Source: Mycobacterium triplex
GTDB lineage: Bacteria > Actinomycetota > Actinomycetes > Mycobacteriales > Mycobacteriaceae
Assembly (NCBI RefSeq): GCF_000689255.1
Contig: NZ_HG964446.1
Span: 1,999,191-2,063,190, forward strand
DNA: 64,000 bases
Direction of reading: 5' to 3'
Within the stretch, counting starts at the first letter, position 1. Each line of letters opens with the position of its first letter. The notes beneath the pieces are model-generated. The model saw only the letters and a program-made list of their open reading frames with translations, was not told where the DNA came from and did not search any database. Below, in pieces: positions 18,772 to 27,560 of the stretch. Both the position numbers and the translations under genes were made by a program.

Positions 18772-20548
18772 GTGCATGCGTCGATGAGTTTGCGGGCCGA
18801 CGTCGAAACCGACGTTCGGCGGGTGCGGGAACGGTTTCTGTGCGAGGGGTCCTTGGCGGCGGATGCCTTGCCCTCCGGCGTGCTGGACTCCTGGCGTCGG
18901 TCCCAGGCGATGCGGGTTCACCCCGACCGGCTCGATTCGCCCTTTGTTCGGCAGCCGGATACCGGCTCGCGACTAGTTCACGCCGCAGAGCCTGTGCTAC
19001 GGGGGATCACGCAGGACGTGACCACCGAGGCAATGTCGGTCATCCTCACCTCGGCCGACGGCGTAGTGATCGAACGCTCAGCTTCCGAAGGGGCCTTCAT
19101 GGAGGCACTGGATTCGGTGAGCCTTGCCCCCGGCTACAGCTACGCCGAGGAATTCGCCGGTACGAACGGGATCGGCACGGCGCTCGAGATCGGGCGCCCC
19201 GTGTTCATTCGTGGAGGCGAGCATTTCGTTGGGCCGCTGGCCGAGCTTGCCTGCGCTGGTGCGCCAATCCGTGACCCGATAACCCAGAAGATCGTCGGAA
19301 TCGTTGATCTCACCTGCTGGGCCAGCCGCTCGAATCCGGTCTTGTTGCCGTTGGTCAAGAGCTTGGGCAGCCAGATCGAGGACCGGCTGCAAGAGTCGGC
19401 CCACGCGAGTGAGATCGCTCTTCTGCGGGCGTATCGCGACCAGGCGCGACGGTTCCCGCTCGGTGTGCTGGCGATCGGTGGCGACGTGTTGCTGATGAAC
19501 CGGTTCCTGCGCCAGACACTCGACATCAATGACCAAATCGCTCTGCTCGAACACGCCTCGGATCTGCTTCACACCACGGCCACGCGACAGCCGCTGGCGG
19601 TGCTGCCGAGTGGAACTACGGCCAACATCTCTGTCGTCGACCATGCGGAGGTCCGTGGCAGGACAAACGTCGTTTTCCATGTGCACCTGCCGACCGAAGC
19701 GACGGCTTCCCGTGTCGGGATTCGCCAATCGGTCGCGTCGCACGTTCCTGGCCTCGTTGGGCGCAGCAGCGCATGGCGACGCAGCTGTGAGCAGGTCGAG
19801 CGATGTTGTCGAGACCGAGATTGGGTACTGCTCGAGGGCGAGAGGGGATCGGGACGAGCCAAGTTGGCTCAAGCCGTCGCACAGTACGTCCATCCGACAA
19901 AGACGGTGCGGGTAATCCGGGCTGAAACAATATCGACGCCAGCGCTTTTCGTCGCCGAGATCGTGACGCAAACCGATGGCGACGACTTTGCCGCGGTGAT
20001 TTCCGACGTGGATTGCATCGACGAGGGAACGCTGGCAGCGGTCGTTCCGGTGCTGCAATCGCGTGCGAGTCGCGGATGGATCGCAGCGACGATGAGTTCG
20101 TCGGCGCCTTCACCGAAGGTTGAGCTGCTGCTGCCACTGTTTACCCACACCGTGGCCGTGCCCGCGCTGCGACACCGGATTGAGGACATCGAAGTACTGG
20201 TGCCGTTCCTGTTGCGCGAGCTGACCTCCGGCGCTGATGTGCGCCTTGGAGCCGATGCGATGCGTCAACTCAGTAAGCTTCCCTGGCCGGGCAACGTGGC
20301 ACAGTTGCGGCGGGTTGTCGCGGAAACCGTTGCGCGACAACGTTCAGGCGTTATCGGTGCCGACAAGCTGCCGCCGGAGTGTCGATCGCTTGCGAAGCGC
20401 AAGCTCACCCAGCTGGAGGCGCTTTGAGCGAGACGCCATCGTCCGCAGCTTGGAGGACAACGCCAACAACAAGCTGCAGGCGGCGATAGCCTTGGGGATG
20501 TCGCGGGCGACGATCTATCGCAAGATGCGGGATTACGGAATCGCCTGA
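18772..20548 (+). CDS. AcoR-like GAF/Fis regulator, read through a +1 frameshift
   Basis: In the first frame 551 residues run to a TGA at 20425: an N-terminal domain, a GAF domain (YAEEFAGTNGIGTALEIGRPV near residue 125), a degenerate AAA+ region (LLEGERGSGRAKLAQAV; no GAFTGA loop), and LPWPGNVAQLRRVV near 505. The first frame ends in QLEAL just before the Fis helix-turn-helix. The +1 frame continues at once with ERDAIVRSLEDNANN and SRATIYRKMRDYGIA to 20548, the complete Fis domain, giving about 591 residues. LxxLERDAIVRxL is the normal join in AcoR-type proteins, so the two parts belong together. The frame change falls at CTT TGA with GGAGG upstream, the layout of the prfB programmed frameshift. 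A plain mutation or sequencing error is the alternative. The lack of a sigma-54 loop is usual in mycobacteria. Confidence 0.82.
20415..20428 (+). other. Candidate prfB-like +1 frameshift site
   Basis: GGAGG (20415-20419), two bases, then CTT TGA G (20422-20428). In bacterial prfB a Shine-Dalgarno-like AGGGGG three bases before CTT TGA makes the peptidyl-tRNA slip from CTT to TTT. Here slippage puts GAG in the A site and enters the frame encoding the Fis domain. Position, slip codon, stop codon and upstream purine run all agree. Confidence 0.65.
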
Positions 20549-20591
20549 TCTGCCAAGCGGTTTGGTGACGGGCGCCCAGAGTCTTGACTAC

Positions 20592-20604
20592 GCTATGGCA
20601 TAGC
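20592..20604. promoter_or_regulatory. Perfect 13-bp palindrome, possible operator
   Basis: GCTATG-G-CATAGC, followed four bases later by another GCTATG. It lies 45 bp after the AcoR-like gene in AT-richer DNA. It might be an operator; no clear promoter boxes or gene go with it. Confidence 0.3.
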
Positions 20605-20946
20605 ACCGCTATGTTTATATGTCCAAAAGCATTGGCTGACGATCATTCTCGCGAACCGTCGCGCAAGTCTCTGAGGCAGCGCGATGAACCGCTGACCGCT
20701 TCCGATTCGCAGCATGCCCGCCGTCTCGACAAATCGGGCGCCACGTGTGAACTCGGCCCACCGCGGGTGCCATTGCGGGCAGCCCATCTGCAGGCACCTC
20801 TTTGTCGAAAGGGCAATCGCTTTCAAGGTAGCGCGTGAACATTTGCGGCTTCGTTTCCTAGCGGCCCCGGTTTCCGGGCGTTTCTTCCTCTGATCGCCGT
20901 TGCCGAAACAATAAATGGAGTCCTCCCTCGCTGGTCGTGCGCCAAA

Positions 20947-21012
20947 TCGCCCGGGTGAATCAGTTCGCCGGGTGATGACCGCTCATCCCACATCGCTTGA
21001 TGCTCGCTTAAC
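20947..21012 (+). promoter_or_regulatory. Shared tripartite regulatory site, copy 4
   Basis: TCGCCCGGGTGA (one mismatch) at 20947-20958, 11-nt spacer, GGGTGA-N7-TCATCC at 20970-20988, then TCGCTTAAC at 21004-21012 at the usual distance. Downstream lie the small Cys-containing protein (21285), a membrane protein and an esterase. Confidence 0.75.
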
Positions 21013-21284
21013 AGATGTCGAGCGGACGGGTGGAGCCGGCCATGTTTTTCAAATCTGCGTTCGGGTCCCCACAAGCGAGCAACGGGTCGCGATGCCGGTG
21101 GCTGCGTTGATCACCGCGGAACGCCATCGCAACAAATTGGAGATACCAGATGAAGCGTCGACGATTTCAACGCGCGCCTGCCGAATACGGCTCAGCCCCC
21201 GCGCGAACAGCGCGGCTGCCGCATCGATTGCGTGACGCGGCCGCCTTTCTACGGCATTGGGCGCATTGGAAAGGAGATGCCGCG

Positions 21285-21641
21285 ATGGACGCCATCCCGG
21301 CGATCGAGGATCAACTTCATGCGCTACAGCCCATCTGTAGCGCCCAGCGGGTGCCGAGCGGCAGTACATGCGGTGCGCCGGCGGTGGCCATCGCCGAGAT
21401 CCACGCCGTCGACGGATGCGACCAGATGGGGCTAAGCCCAGATGGCGACCTCGTCGAGACGCTCTGTCAAGACTGTCTGGCTACCGTGCAATGGGCGATG
21501 GCGACCTATGTGGGCGACAAACGGGCTGTGGCGTCCAGATGGGGCACCCGCCCGGTCTGCACCACCTGCGGGCGCCCCACTGGATACCTGCGCAGCGTTT
21601 TCGCTGTGCGGCCGATCGGGCCCGAGGGGCCGAAATCATGA
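21285..21641 (+). CDS. Small Cys-containing protein, possible zinc ribbon
   Basis: 118 residues with cysteine pairs LCQDC near residue 62 and VCTTCGRPTGYL near 97, plus single Cys earlier. The spacing suggests a zinc-ribbon-like fold. AAAGGAGA precedes ATG 21285. An in-frame ATG at 21150 also has GGAG upstream and would add 45 basic residues. It overlaps the next gene by ATGA. No family is recognised. Confidence 0.65.
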   Translation: MDAIPAIEDQLHALQPICSAQRVPSGSTCGAPAVAIAEIHAVDGCDQMGLSPDGDLVETLCQDCLATVQWAMATYVGDKRAVASRWGTRPVCTTCGRPTGYLRSVFAVRPIGPEGPKS

Positions 21642-21898
21642 CCCGAATACGGGTTACCTCGCTATTCGCGGCCGTGGTGTCCGGAGATTACGCGGCCCTC
21701 ATGTTGATCAACGGTCAGCCAGTCGAATTCGGTATCGCCGCCGCCGTTTGTGCGGGATCCGTGGTCGCGGCCGGGGCGATGGCCTACGCGGGCAGGCGAA
21801 GCCGGAGAGCTTTGGCCCGGGGACGAGCCGCCGTCTGGGAGCGCCGTGACCTGCAGAGCGCCCGCCTCTGCGAGGCATGCGGGCCGTCCCTCAACTAA
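21638..21898 (+). CDS. Small membrane protein
   Basis: 86 residues with two hydrophobic segments (about residues 7-24 and 31-51) followed by a basic tail and CEACG near the end. The start overlaps the previous stop by ATGA, so the two are coupled. No family is recognised. Cytoplasmic tail by the positive-inside rule. Confidence 0.6.
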   Translation: MTRIRVTSLFAAVVSGDYAALMLINGQPVEFGIAAAVCAGSVVAAGAMAYAGRRSRRALARGRAAVWERRDLQSARLCEACGPSLN

Positions 21899-21934
21899 CG
21901 GAGGGCACGATGAGCCCGGTCCGGAAGTATTGAC

Positions 21935-22987
21935 ATGAGCGCACCCGCCACGGCGTGGGGTTCACCGCGCCCCGGTCTAAGAGCAGCCGGGGCACGAAAA
22001 GCTCGCCGGCACTCATACCGCGCGGGCGCCGTCGTCGACGTCGTCCAGGACGGTCCGAGCATGGCCGGTCGCATCGCCTGGCTGAGCGCCCGCCTGATGA
22101 TCCGGCCCACCTTGAGTGTGGGCAGCTACCTGCCCTCGGCGCCGTGGCCCTGGGGCGTCGTCGAGATCGCCGCCCGCGCCGTCACGCCGCCACCGGGCAC
22201 GGTGCGCGCCGGCATCGCGCTGGCGCATTGCACCGCGCAGCTAATCCGCGCCGCCGGAGTGCTACCGGCCGACGGCACCCGCCGGGTCGTGCTGTATCTG
22301 CATGGCGGGGCCTTCCTCACCTGCGGCGCCTACTCGCATGGCCGGCTGGTGAGCACGCTGTCCAGGTTCGCCGACAGCCCTGTGCTGGTACCCAATTACC
22401 GTAAGATTCCGCAACATTCGATCAGCGACGCGATCGACGACTGCTACGACGGCTACCGATGGTTGCGCCGAAAAGGTTATCAACCCGACCAGATCGTGCT
22501 GGCCGGCGATTCCGCCGGCGGCTACCTGGCGCTGGCGCTGGCCCAACGCCTGCTCGAGTGCGATGAGCAACCGGCGGCGCTGGTGGCCATGTCACCGCTG
22601 CTGCAACTGGCCACACAACCCAAGACGACCCACCCCAACATCGGCTCGGATGCGATGTTTGCGCCCAGAGCCTTCGACGCCTTCCACGGCTTGATCACCC
22701 GCGCCGCAGCACACCGCGACGCCACTGGGCATCCCGATGCGCTCTACGAGCCACTCGATCACATCGAACCCGGCCTTCCACCCACGTTGATCCATGTGTC
22801 CGGTAGTGAGGTACTGCTCCACGACGCACAGCTGGCGGCCCAACGACTGGCCACCGCAGGCGTGCCAGTCGAAGTGCAGGTGTGGCCGGGCCAAATCCAT
22901 GTGTTCCAATTCGCCGCGCCGCTGATCCCCGAAGCCATCCGCTCGCTGCGCCAGATTGGCCGCTACATCCGCGAAGCAACCGGATAG
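21935..22987 (+). CDS. Alpha/beta hydrolase, hormone-sensitive-lipase type esterase
   Basis: A 350-residue esterase/lipase of the HSL (Lip) family. The oxyanion motif YLHGGAF is near residue 115, nucleophile motif AGDSAGGYLA near 189, and the catalytic His is probably in GQIHVFQ near 322. The acid residue would lie in HVSGSEVLLHDA near 287. GGAAG precedes the ATG. Mycobacteria carry many such lipases that act on short-chain esters or stored lipid. No signal peptide, so it is probably cytosolic or membrane-associated. It lies 36 bp after the small membrane protein gene, likely one transcript. Confidence 0.88.
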   Translation: MSAPATAWGSPRPGLRAAGARKARRHSYRAGAVVDVVQDGPSMAGRIAWLSARLMIRPTLSVGSYLPSAPWPWGVVEIAARAVTPPPGTVRAGIALAHCTAQLIRAAGVLPADGTRRVVLYLHGGAFLTCGAYSHGRLVSTLSRFADSPVLVPNYRKIPQHSISDAIDDCYDGYRWLRRKGYQPDQIVLAGDSAGGYLALALAQRLLECDEQPAALVAMSPLLQLATQPKTTHPNIGSDAMFAPRAFDAFHGLITRAAAHRDATGHPDALYEPLDHIEPGLPPTLIHVSGSEVLLHDAQLAAQRLATAGVPVEVQVWPGQIHVFQFAAPLIPEAIRSLRQIGRYIREATG

Positions 22988-23077
22988 CCAAGAAACCTAA
23001 GGTTTTCGAAGCTGGATTTCTTGGCGTTGCCAGGTAAATCCCTGCTGCCTGCCGATCCGCCCAGTGATGCGTTGTAC

Positions 23078-23143
23078 TCACCCGGGTGAATTAGCTCGCC
23101 GGGTGATGACGACTCATCTCGCGACGATAAATGCTGGTTCAGC
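23078..23143 (+). promoter_or_regulatory. Shared tripartite regulatory site, copy 5
   Basis: TCACCCGGGTGA at 23078-23089, 11-nt spacer, GGGTGA-N7-TCATCT at 23101-23119, then a weak third box near 23135. It is only 75 bp upstream of the 81-residue gene it should control. Confidence 0.8.
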
Positions 23144-23163
23144 AGTTCGCGAGCGGAGGACAA

Positions 23164-23409
23164 ATGCAGCCGACGACGTACCGGATGTGCATTCAAGGCC
23201 GCTTGACCGACCGGCTCGGATGCGCATTTGAAGGGATGCGCCTCGAGGCTGGCGCGAATGAAACCGTGTTCACCGGTGAAATCCGCGACCAGTCACAGCT
23301 TTATGGACTTCTCGACCTGGTCCGCGAGCTAGGCCTCGAGCTCGTCAGCGTACAACCGCAGCCCGCGGCCGACCCGACGACAACAACTCACATCAGAAAG
23401 GACCTGTAA
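23164..23409 (+). CDS. 81-residue protein of unknown function
   Basis: Begins MQPTTYRMCIQGRLTDRL and contains FEGMRLEAGANETVFTGEIRD and YGLLDLVRELGLELVSVQP, a small alpha/beta layout. GCGGAGG precedes ATG 23164. The stop overlaps the start of the reductase gene (TAATG). I recall similar small proteins beside dehydrogenases in other actinobacteria, but give no function. It lies just after regulatory site copy 5. Confidence 0.65.
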   Translation: MQPTTYRMCIQGRLTDRLGCAFEGMRLEAGANETVFTGEIRDQSQLYGLLDLVRELGLELVSVQPQPAADPTTTTHIRKDL

Positions 23410-24329
23410 TGCGAGCCATCACTGTTTCAGATCATGACGCCGGCGTCGCCGGCTTCTCGCTGACGGAGCTTCCTTACCCGCAAGCGGCCGACAACGACGT
23501 CATCGTGCGGGTACACGCCGCGGGTTTCACCCGCGGAGAGCTTGACTGGCCGCACACCTGGATCGACCACGCGGGTCGTGACCGGACGCCGAGCGTCCCC
23601 GGCCACGAACTGTCCGGGGTCGTGGCCGAATTGGGTTACGGCACCACGAGTTTGACCGTGGGGCAGCGGGTGTTCGGGCTCGCCGACTGGGCTCGCAATG
23701 GCTCACTGGCGGAGTACACCGCTGTGGACGCCCGCAATCTTGCACCGCTGCCGATCGATGTTGACCACACGGTGGCCGCGGCGCTACCGATCTCCGGATT
23801 GACCGCCTGGCAGGCCCTGTTCGACCACGGCCGCCTCGCCGCCGGACAGACAGTCCTGATCCACGGCGTCGCGGGCGGGGTCGGGTCGATCGCGGTGCAG
23901 CTGGCTCGTGAGGTCGGTGCGCGCGTCATCGGCACCGGCCGGGCCGCGGATCGAGACCGCGCGCTGGAACTCGGCACCCACACGTTCCTCGACCTGGACA
24001 CCGAAAAGCTGGAGGACGCAGGCGAAGTCGACCTGGTGTTCGATGTGATCGGCGGCGAGGTCCTCGATCGGTCGGCCGATCTGGTGCGGCCCGGCGGAAC
24101 GCTCGTCACCATCGCCGAGCCACCGAAGCACCAGCCGCACGACGGGCGGGCACTTTTCTTCCTGGTCGAGCCCGATCGCGCTCGGCTCGCCGACCTCGTC
24201 GCGCGAGTACGCGATGGGCGCCTCAAGCCGGTGGTGGGCGCCGTGCTGCCACTCGCCGAAGCTGCCGCCGCATTCGCGCCCGGCAAGCGCATCCCTGGCA
24301 AGACGATCCTGCGCGTAGCCGAAGACTGA
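23409..24329 (+). CDS. MDR-family quinone oxidoreductase
   Basis: A 306-residue medium-chain reductase of the zinc-free quinone oxidoreductase type. SVPGHELSGVV is near residue 61, AAALPISGLTAWQAL near 122, and the NADPH motif VLIHGVAGGVGSIAVQLA near 149. Zinc ligands of alcohol dehydrogenases are absent. It likely reduces quinones or enones with NADPH. It is coupled to the preceding small gene by a TAATG overlap and so belongs to the apparent regulon. Confidence 0.85.
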   Translation: MRAITVSDHDAGVAGFSLTELPYPQAADNDVIVRVHAAGFTRGELDWPHTWIDHAGRDRTPSVPGHELSGVVAELGYGTTSLTVGQRVFGLADWARNGSLAEYTAVDARNLAPLPIDVDHTVAAALPISGLTAWQALFDHGRLAAGQTVLIHGVAGGVGSIAVQLAREVGARVIGTGRAADRDRALELGTHTFLDLDTEKLEDAGEVDLVFDVIGGEVLDRSADLVRPGGTLVTIAEPPKHQPHDGRALFFLVEPDRARLADLVARVRDGRLKPVVGAVLPLAEAAAAFAPGKRIPGKTILRVAED

Positions 24330-24447
24330 AACGATCCGTCGAACCTGCTGGCGCACAACATGACTCGACGGTAGGTCCGTGCGGTAATTCCGGATCGGTC
24401 TTTCACATCGGCTAGTCGTCGAACACCCCAAGGGAAGGCGGCCAAAA

Positions 24448-24882
24448 ATGGCCTTAAAAATTCCATTCGCCGCACTGACAGTTGCGGTGATGCTCGCACC
24501 TGCGGCGCACGCCGAGCCAGCGCCAAAGAATTCGGATCAAAACCCAGGTGTCCGCGAGGTTTTCAATCAACCTACCAATCTTCCGGGCAAATCACTTGAA
24601 GCAGTGACCGTCAGCTATGCGCCCGGAGCTAAGAGCGGAGCTCACCACCACGCGAAATCAGCTTTCATCATGGCATACGTGATCTCCGGAGCAATCCGAA
24701 GCCAAGTCGACGCTGAGCCGGAACGGGTCTATCACGCCGGCGAGACGTGGAGTGAAGCCCCCGGCGCGCACCACACGATCAGTGAGAATGCCAGCGCCAC
24801 CGAGCCCGCTGAATTACTCGCCGTCTTCCTGCTCGATACCGGAGACGGGCCGCTTACCACGGACGACAACCCAAGAAAATGA
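24448..24882 (+). CDS. Exported cupin-domain protein
   Basis: 144 residues. An N-terminal signal peptide (hydrophobic stretch residues 7-20, AHA-E cleavage) precedes a single cupin with GAKSGAHHHAKSAFIMAYVISGAI and GETWSEAPGAHHTISEN, which hold the His/Glu metal ligands. GAAGG precedes the ATG. Enzymatic or sensing role unknown. Location is likely outside the membrane. Confidence 0.82.
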   Translation: MALKIPFAALTVAVMLAPAAHAEPAPKNSDQNPGVREVFNQPTNLPGKSLEAVTVSYAPGAKSGAHHHAKSAFIMAYVISGAIRSQVDAEPERVYHAGETWSEAPGAHHTISENASATEPAELLAVFLLDTGDGPLTTDDNPRK

Positions 24883-24983
24883 TCTGCCGAAAGCCGGTGC
24901 GGCCACTGACAATCCGACGCGAGCCGGCTCGCTGTGACGGGTGATCCGCACTCAATCGCAGCTGGACGTACCGACCATCGGAA

Positions 24984-26498
24984 ATGAGAGTAGACGTGAC
25001 CGGCAAAGAGTTCGACGTGGTCGTCGTAGGCGGCGGGGTGGGCGGTGTGGCCGCCGTGCGAAAGCTTGCGTCCGCAGGCTTTTCGGTAGCGCTCGTTGAG
25101 GATCGTCTGGTCGGCGGCGAGTGCCATTACTTCGCCTGCAACCCGAGCAAGACACTGATTCGCCCGATCGAGGTGTTCAATCTTGCGAAGGCGGTCCCTG
25201 GTGTGCGAGAAGCCAGTTCGGGCGAACGACCGGATGTCGCGGCCGTCTTCGCGAAACGTGACGCCATCGTAGAACACCTCTCGGACGAAGACCGAACAGC
25301 ATCACTGCGGCAAGCCGGTGTAGCAGTGTTTCATGGGTTCGGCCGGTTGAGCGGCGAACGAAGAGTACGGGTGGCCTATGCCCCGGGAGATACCACCGAG
25401 GCCGTCTTGACTGCACGACACGCGGTCGTTGTGGCGACCGGCACTCGTCCTAACGTGCCGGCGATACCTGGGTTGGCGCAAGCACGCCCGTGGACCAATC
25501 GGGACTTAACGACGATGACACACGTGCCACCTCGCGCGCTGGTGGTGGGTGGCGGCCCGGTCGGTGTCGAGTTCGCGACCATCCTGAGCGGTTTGGGATC
25601 CGCGGTAACACTTCTGGTGCGTGGGAACGCCCTGCTTCCTAACTTCGAACCCGAAGCGCGCGAGCTAGTCGCGCGGTCACTGCGAAGCAAGGGCGTCACG
25701 ATTCACTTTGAGACGGAGCTGTCGGCGGTAGCCCGTCCCGTGCCGGGCGGGCCCGTTACCGCGACTTTCCACCGCCAGGCCATCGAGGTAGACGAGATCG
25801 TCCTGGCCGCCGGCCGTCGCACGAATACCGACAACATCGGACTGGAAACCGTTGGGCTGCCAGGCGGGATCGTTTCTGTGAACGATCATCTCCAGTCGGT
25901 CGGCCTCACGGGCGGTTGGCTTTACGCCCTGGGAGATACCACCGGACGCGCGCGGCTGTCTCATATCTCCACGTACCACGGCCGTCTCGTGGCGGAGATC
26001 ATCGCGGCCCGGGCCGCGGGACGGGAACTGTGCGACAACGAGCTGGCTGCCCGTGATGCCGGTAGTCTTGCGCAGGTTATCTTCACCGAGCCCCAAGTGG
26101 CCCGGGCGGGACGCACGGAAAGTCAGGCTCGCGCAGAAGGTTTCGCGGTAAGAACGCGAACTGCTCGTTATCCCGACGCGGTGTCACATCTCGCGCTTTA
26201 CCGGGATGGCTTCGATGGATGGGCGAAATTGGTCATTAACGCCGAGACCAACACACTGCTGGGAGCGACCTTTGTCGGGCCGGAGTTCTCCGAACTGGTT
26301 CAAGCCGCCACCCTGGCTATCGTCGCGAAAATCCCAGTGAGTCTGCTACGCCATGCTGTCGCTCCACAACCAACGGTCAATCAGGTCTGGGATCCGCTTC
26401 TCGCGGAAGAATCCGAACTCGCCCCCCTTATGAAAAACGGGGCACAGAACGTACAAGAGAACGCTCAGGCGAATCGCGTTGTCTATCAATCTCGTTAG
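24984..26498 (+). CDS. Pyridine nucleotide-disulfide oxidoreductase (Lpd/MerA type)
   Basis: About 500 residues with FAD motif VVVGGGVGGVAAVRKLA, an intact redox pair GGECHYFACNPSKT near residue 46, NAD motif VVGGGPVGVEFA near 185, and GWLYALGDTTGRA near 310. The C-terminal HPT-type motif is altered to APQPTVNQVW, so it is not a standard lipoamide dehydrogenase. It may act on another disulfide, mercury(II) or quinone. ATG 24984 or GTG 24996 is the start. Two flavoproteins of this fold occur in the window, this one with and LpdA without the first Cys. Confidence 0.82.
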   Translation: MRVDVTGKEFDVVVVGGGVGGVAAVRKLASAGFSVALVEDRLVGGECHYFACNPSKTLIRPIEVFNLAKAVPGVREASSGERPDVAAVFAKRDAIVEHLSDEDRTASLRQAGVAVFHGFGRLSGERRVRVAYAPGDTTEAVLTARHAVVVATGTRPNVPAIPGLAQARPWTNRDLTTMTHVPPRALVVGGGPVGVEFATILSGLGSAVTLLVRGNALLPNFEPEARELVARSLRSKGVTIHFETELSAVARPVPGGPVTATFHRQAIEVDEIVLAAGRRTNTDNIGLETVGLPGGIVSVNDHLQSVGLTGGWLYALGDTTGRARLSHISTYHGRLVAEIIAARAAGRELCDNELAARDAGSLAQVIFTEPQVARAGRTESQARAEGFAVRTRTARYPDAVSHLALYRDGFDGWAKLVINAETNTLLGATFVGPEFSELVQAATLAIVAKIPVSLLRHAVAPQPTVNQVWDPLLAEESELAPLMKNGAQNVQENAQANRVVYQSR

Positions 26499-26523
26499 GC
26501 CTCGACCTTGGAGAGGAACCACA

Positions 26524-26556
26524 ATGACCTACGACTGGCCGGTCGTCTCGCTGTGA
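26524..26556 (+). CDS. 10-residue upstream peptide
   Basis: ATG 26524 follows GGAGAGGAA and encodes MTYDWPVVSL before TGA. The TGA overlaps the GTG 26553 of the reductase gene (GTGA). The ribosome site thus belongs to the peptide, and translation of the enzyme may depend on it. It could alternatively mark a frameshifted N-terminus. Confidence 0.35.
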   Translation: MTYDWPVVSL

Positions 26557-27560
26557 CCATGCTCGTAGCGGGTGTGCGCACGCTCGGCGGCAAAGTGGAG
26601 ACGCTTGACGTGGACGATCCGCGCCCGTTGGCGGCCGACGAGGTGCTCATCGAGGTTCGTAACGCTGGGATTGGCAACTGGGACAATATCATTCGCGCCG
26701 GCGGGTGGGACGTTGGCACGAGGCCGCCGATGGCGCTCGGCGTCGAGGCTGCCGGGGTCATCAAGGCGGTTGGCGACCGGCTGAGCGGATTCAGTGTGGG
26801 CGATGCGGTGCTGTGCCACCCTGTGCCGCTGCGCGACCAAGGCACGTGGGCACCGCAACTGATCGCACCCGCGGGATCGCTTGCCCACAAACCGCCCGCG
26901 ATTCCGTGGGAGACCGCAGCGATCTTTCCGGTGCCGGCGTTGACCGCCGAGCAGGTGGTCGGCGAGGCGTTGGCGCTTCGTGGTGGAGAAACGTTGCTCG
27001 TTCACGGCGCGGGCGGAATCACCGGCGGGCTCATAGTCCAGCTGGCCGCCATGCGCGGACTCGATGTGCTCGCCACCGCCAGCCCGCGCAGCAGAAACCG
27101 GGTCCGCGGGTATGGCGCCCGCGAGGTGATCGACTACCGCGATCCAGTTTGGCCACAACTCGCAAGGGCGTTAGCGAAGGACTCCATCCAGGCCGTCGCC
27201 AACGCGGCACCCGGGGGTGCTGCCGCGGCGATGACTGCGCTTGCCGACGGCGGCCGGCTGGCCACCATCACGCCCGATCCACCCGCACCCACTCGCGGTA
27301 TCAGCGTAACCGCGGTCTACGTCCGTTCCGACGGCGCTCAACTCAACCGCCTGACCGCGCTACTGGACTGCCATCGATTGCGCATGCCAACCCCGCGCAG
27401 CTGCAACCTGGATCAGGCCGTCCACGCCCTCACGGACGTCGTCGCAGGACACGAGTCCAACGGAGTAGCCATCACCCCCAGGAGCCTCGCGATGACCGCG
27501 TCACCGCTGGCATCGACGCGGCCCCGATTCCATCGAGAGAGGTCGTTGCATGAGAAGTGA
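26553..27560 (+). CDS. MDR-family NADPH:quinone reductase-like protein
   Basis: About 335 residues of the quinone oxidoreductase branch of the MDR family. NWDNIIRAGGW near residue 43, LGVEAAGVIKAVG near 60, LLVHGAGGITGGLIVQLAA near 148 (NADPH site). Zinc ligands are absent. GTG 26553 or ATG 26559 is the likely start; the frame upstream has no ribosome site of its own. The 3' end overlaps the aldo-keto reductase start by 11 bp. Paralogue of the gene at 23409. Confidence 0.82.
   Translation: MTMLVAGVRTLGGKVETLDVDDPRPLAADEVLIEVRNAGIGNWDNIIRAGGWDVGTRPPMALGVEAAGVIKAVGDRLSGFSVGDAVLCHPVPLRDQGTWAPQLIAPAGSLAHKPPAIPWETAAIFPVPALTAEQVVGEALALRGGETLLVHGAGGITGGLIVQLAAMRGLDVLATASPRSRNRVRGYGAREVIDYRDPVWPQLARALAKDSIQAVANAAPGGAAAAMTALADGGRLATITPDPPAPTRGISVTAVYVRSDGAQLNRLTALLDCHRLRMPTPRSCNLDQAVHALTDVVAGHESNGVAITPRSLAMTASPLASTRPRFHRERSLHEK

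Larger units (their letters stand above)
20549..21284. other. Mostly non-coding 736-bp region
   Basis: No convincing gene. It holds a GCTATGGCATAGC palindrome at 20592 and regulatory site copy 4 at 20947. A 22-codon ORF at 21042-21110 follows GGTGGAG. An overlapping frame reads FQICVRV, which faintly resembles the start of the small protein at 23164 (YRMCIQGR), so a decayed copy of that gene may have stood here. Confidence 0.4.

Noticed and set aside
18772..20427. Reading the AcoR-like gene as a simple truncated pseudogene
   Set aside because: The break falls exactly at CTT TGA with an upstream GGAGG, and the remaining Fis domain is intact to its stop. Recoding explains this better than random decay, though an assembly error must still be excluded.
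24920..24957. A possible eighth control site (CGAGCCGGCTCG then GGGTGA-N7-TCAATC)
   Set aside because: The first palindrome is a different sequence and the spacer is 7 nt, not 11. Kept out of the set, though a degenerate member cannot be excluded.
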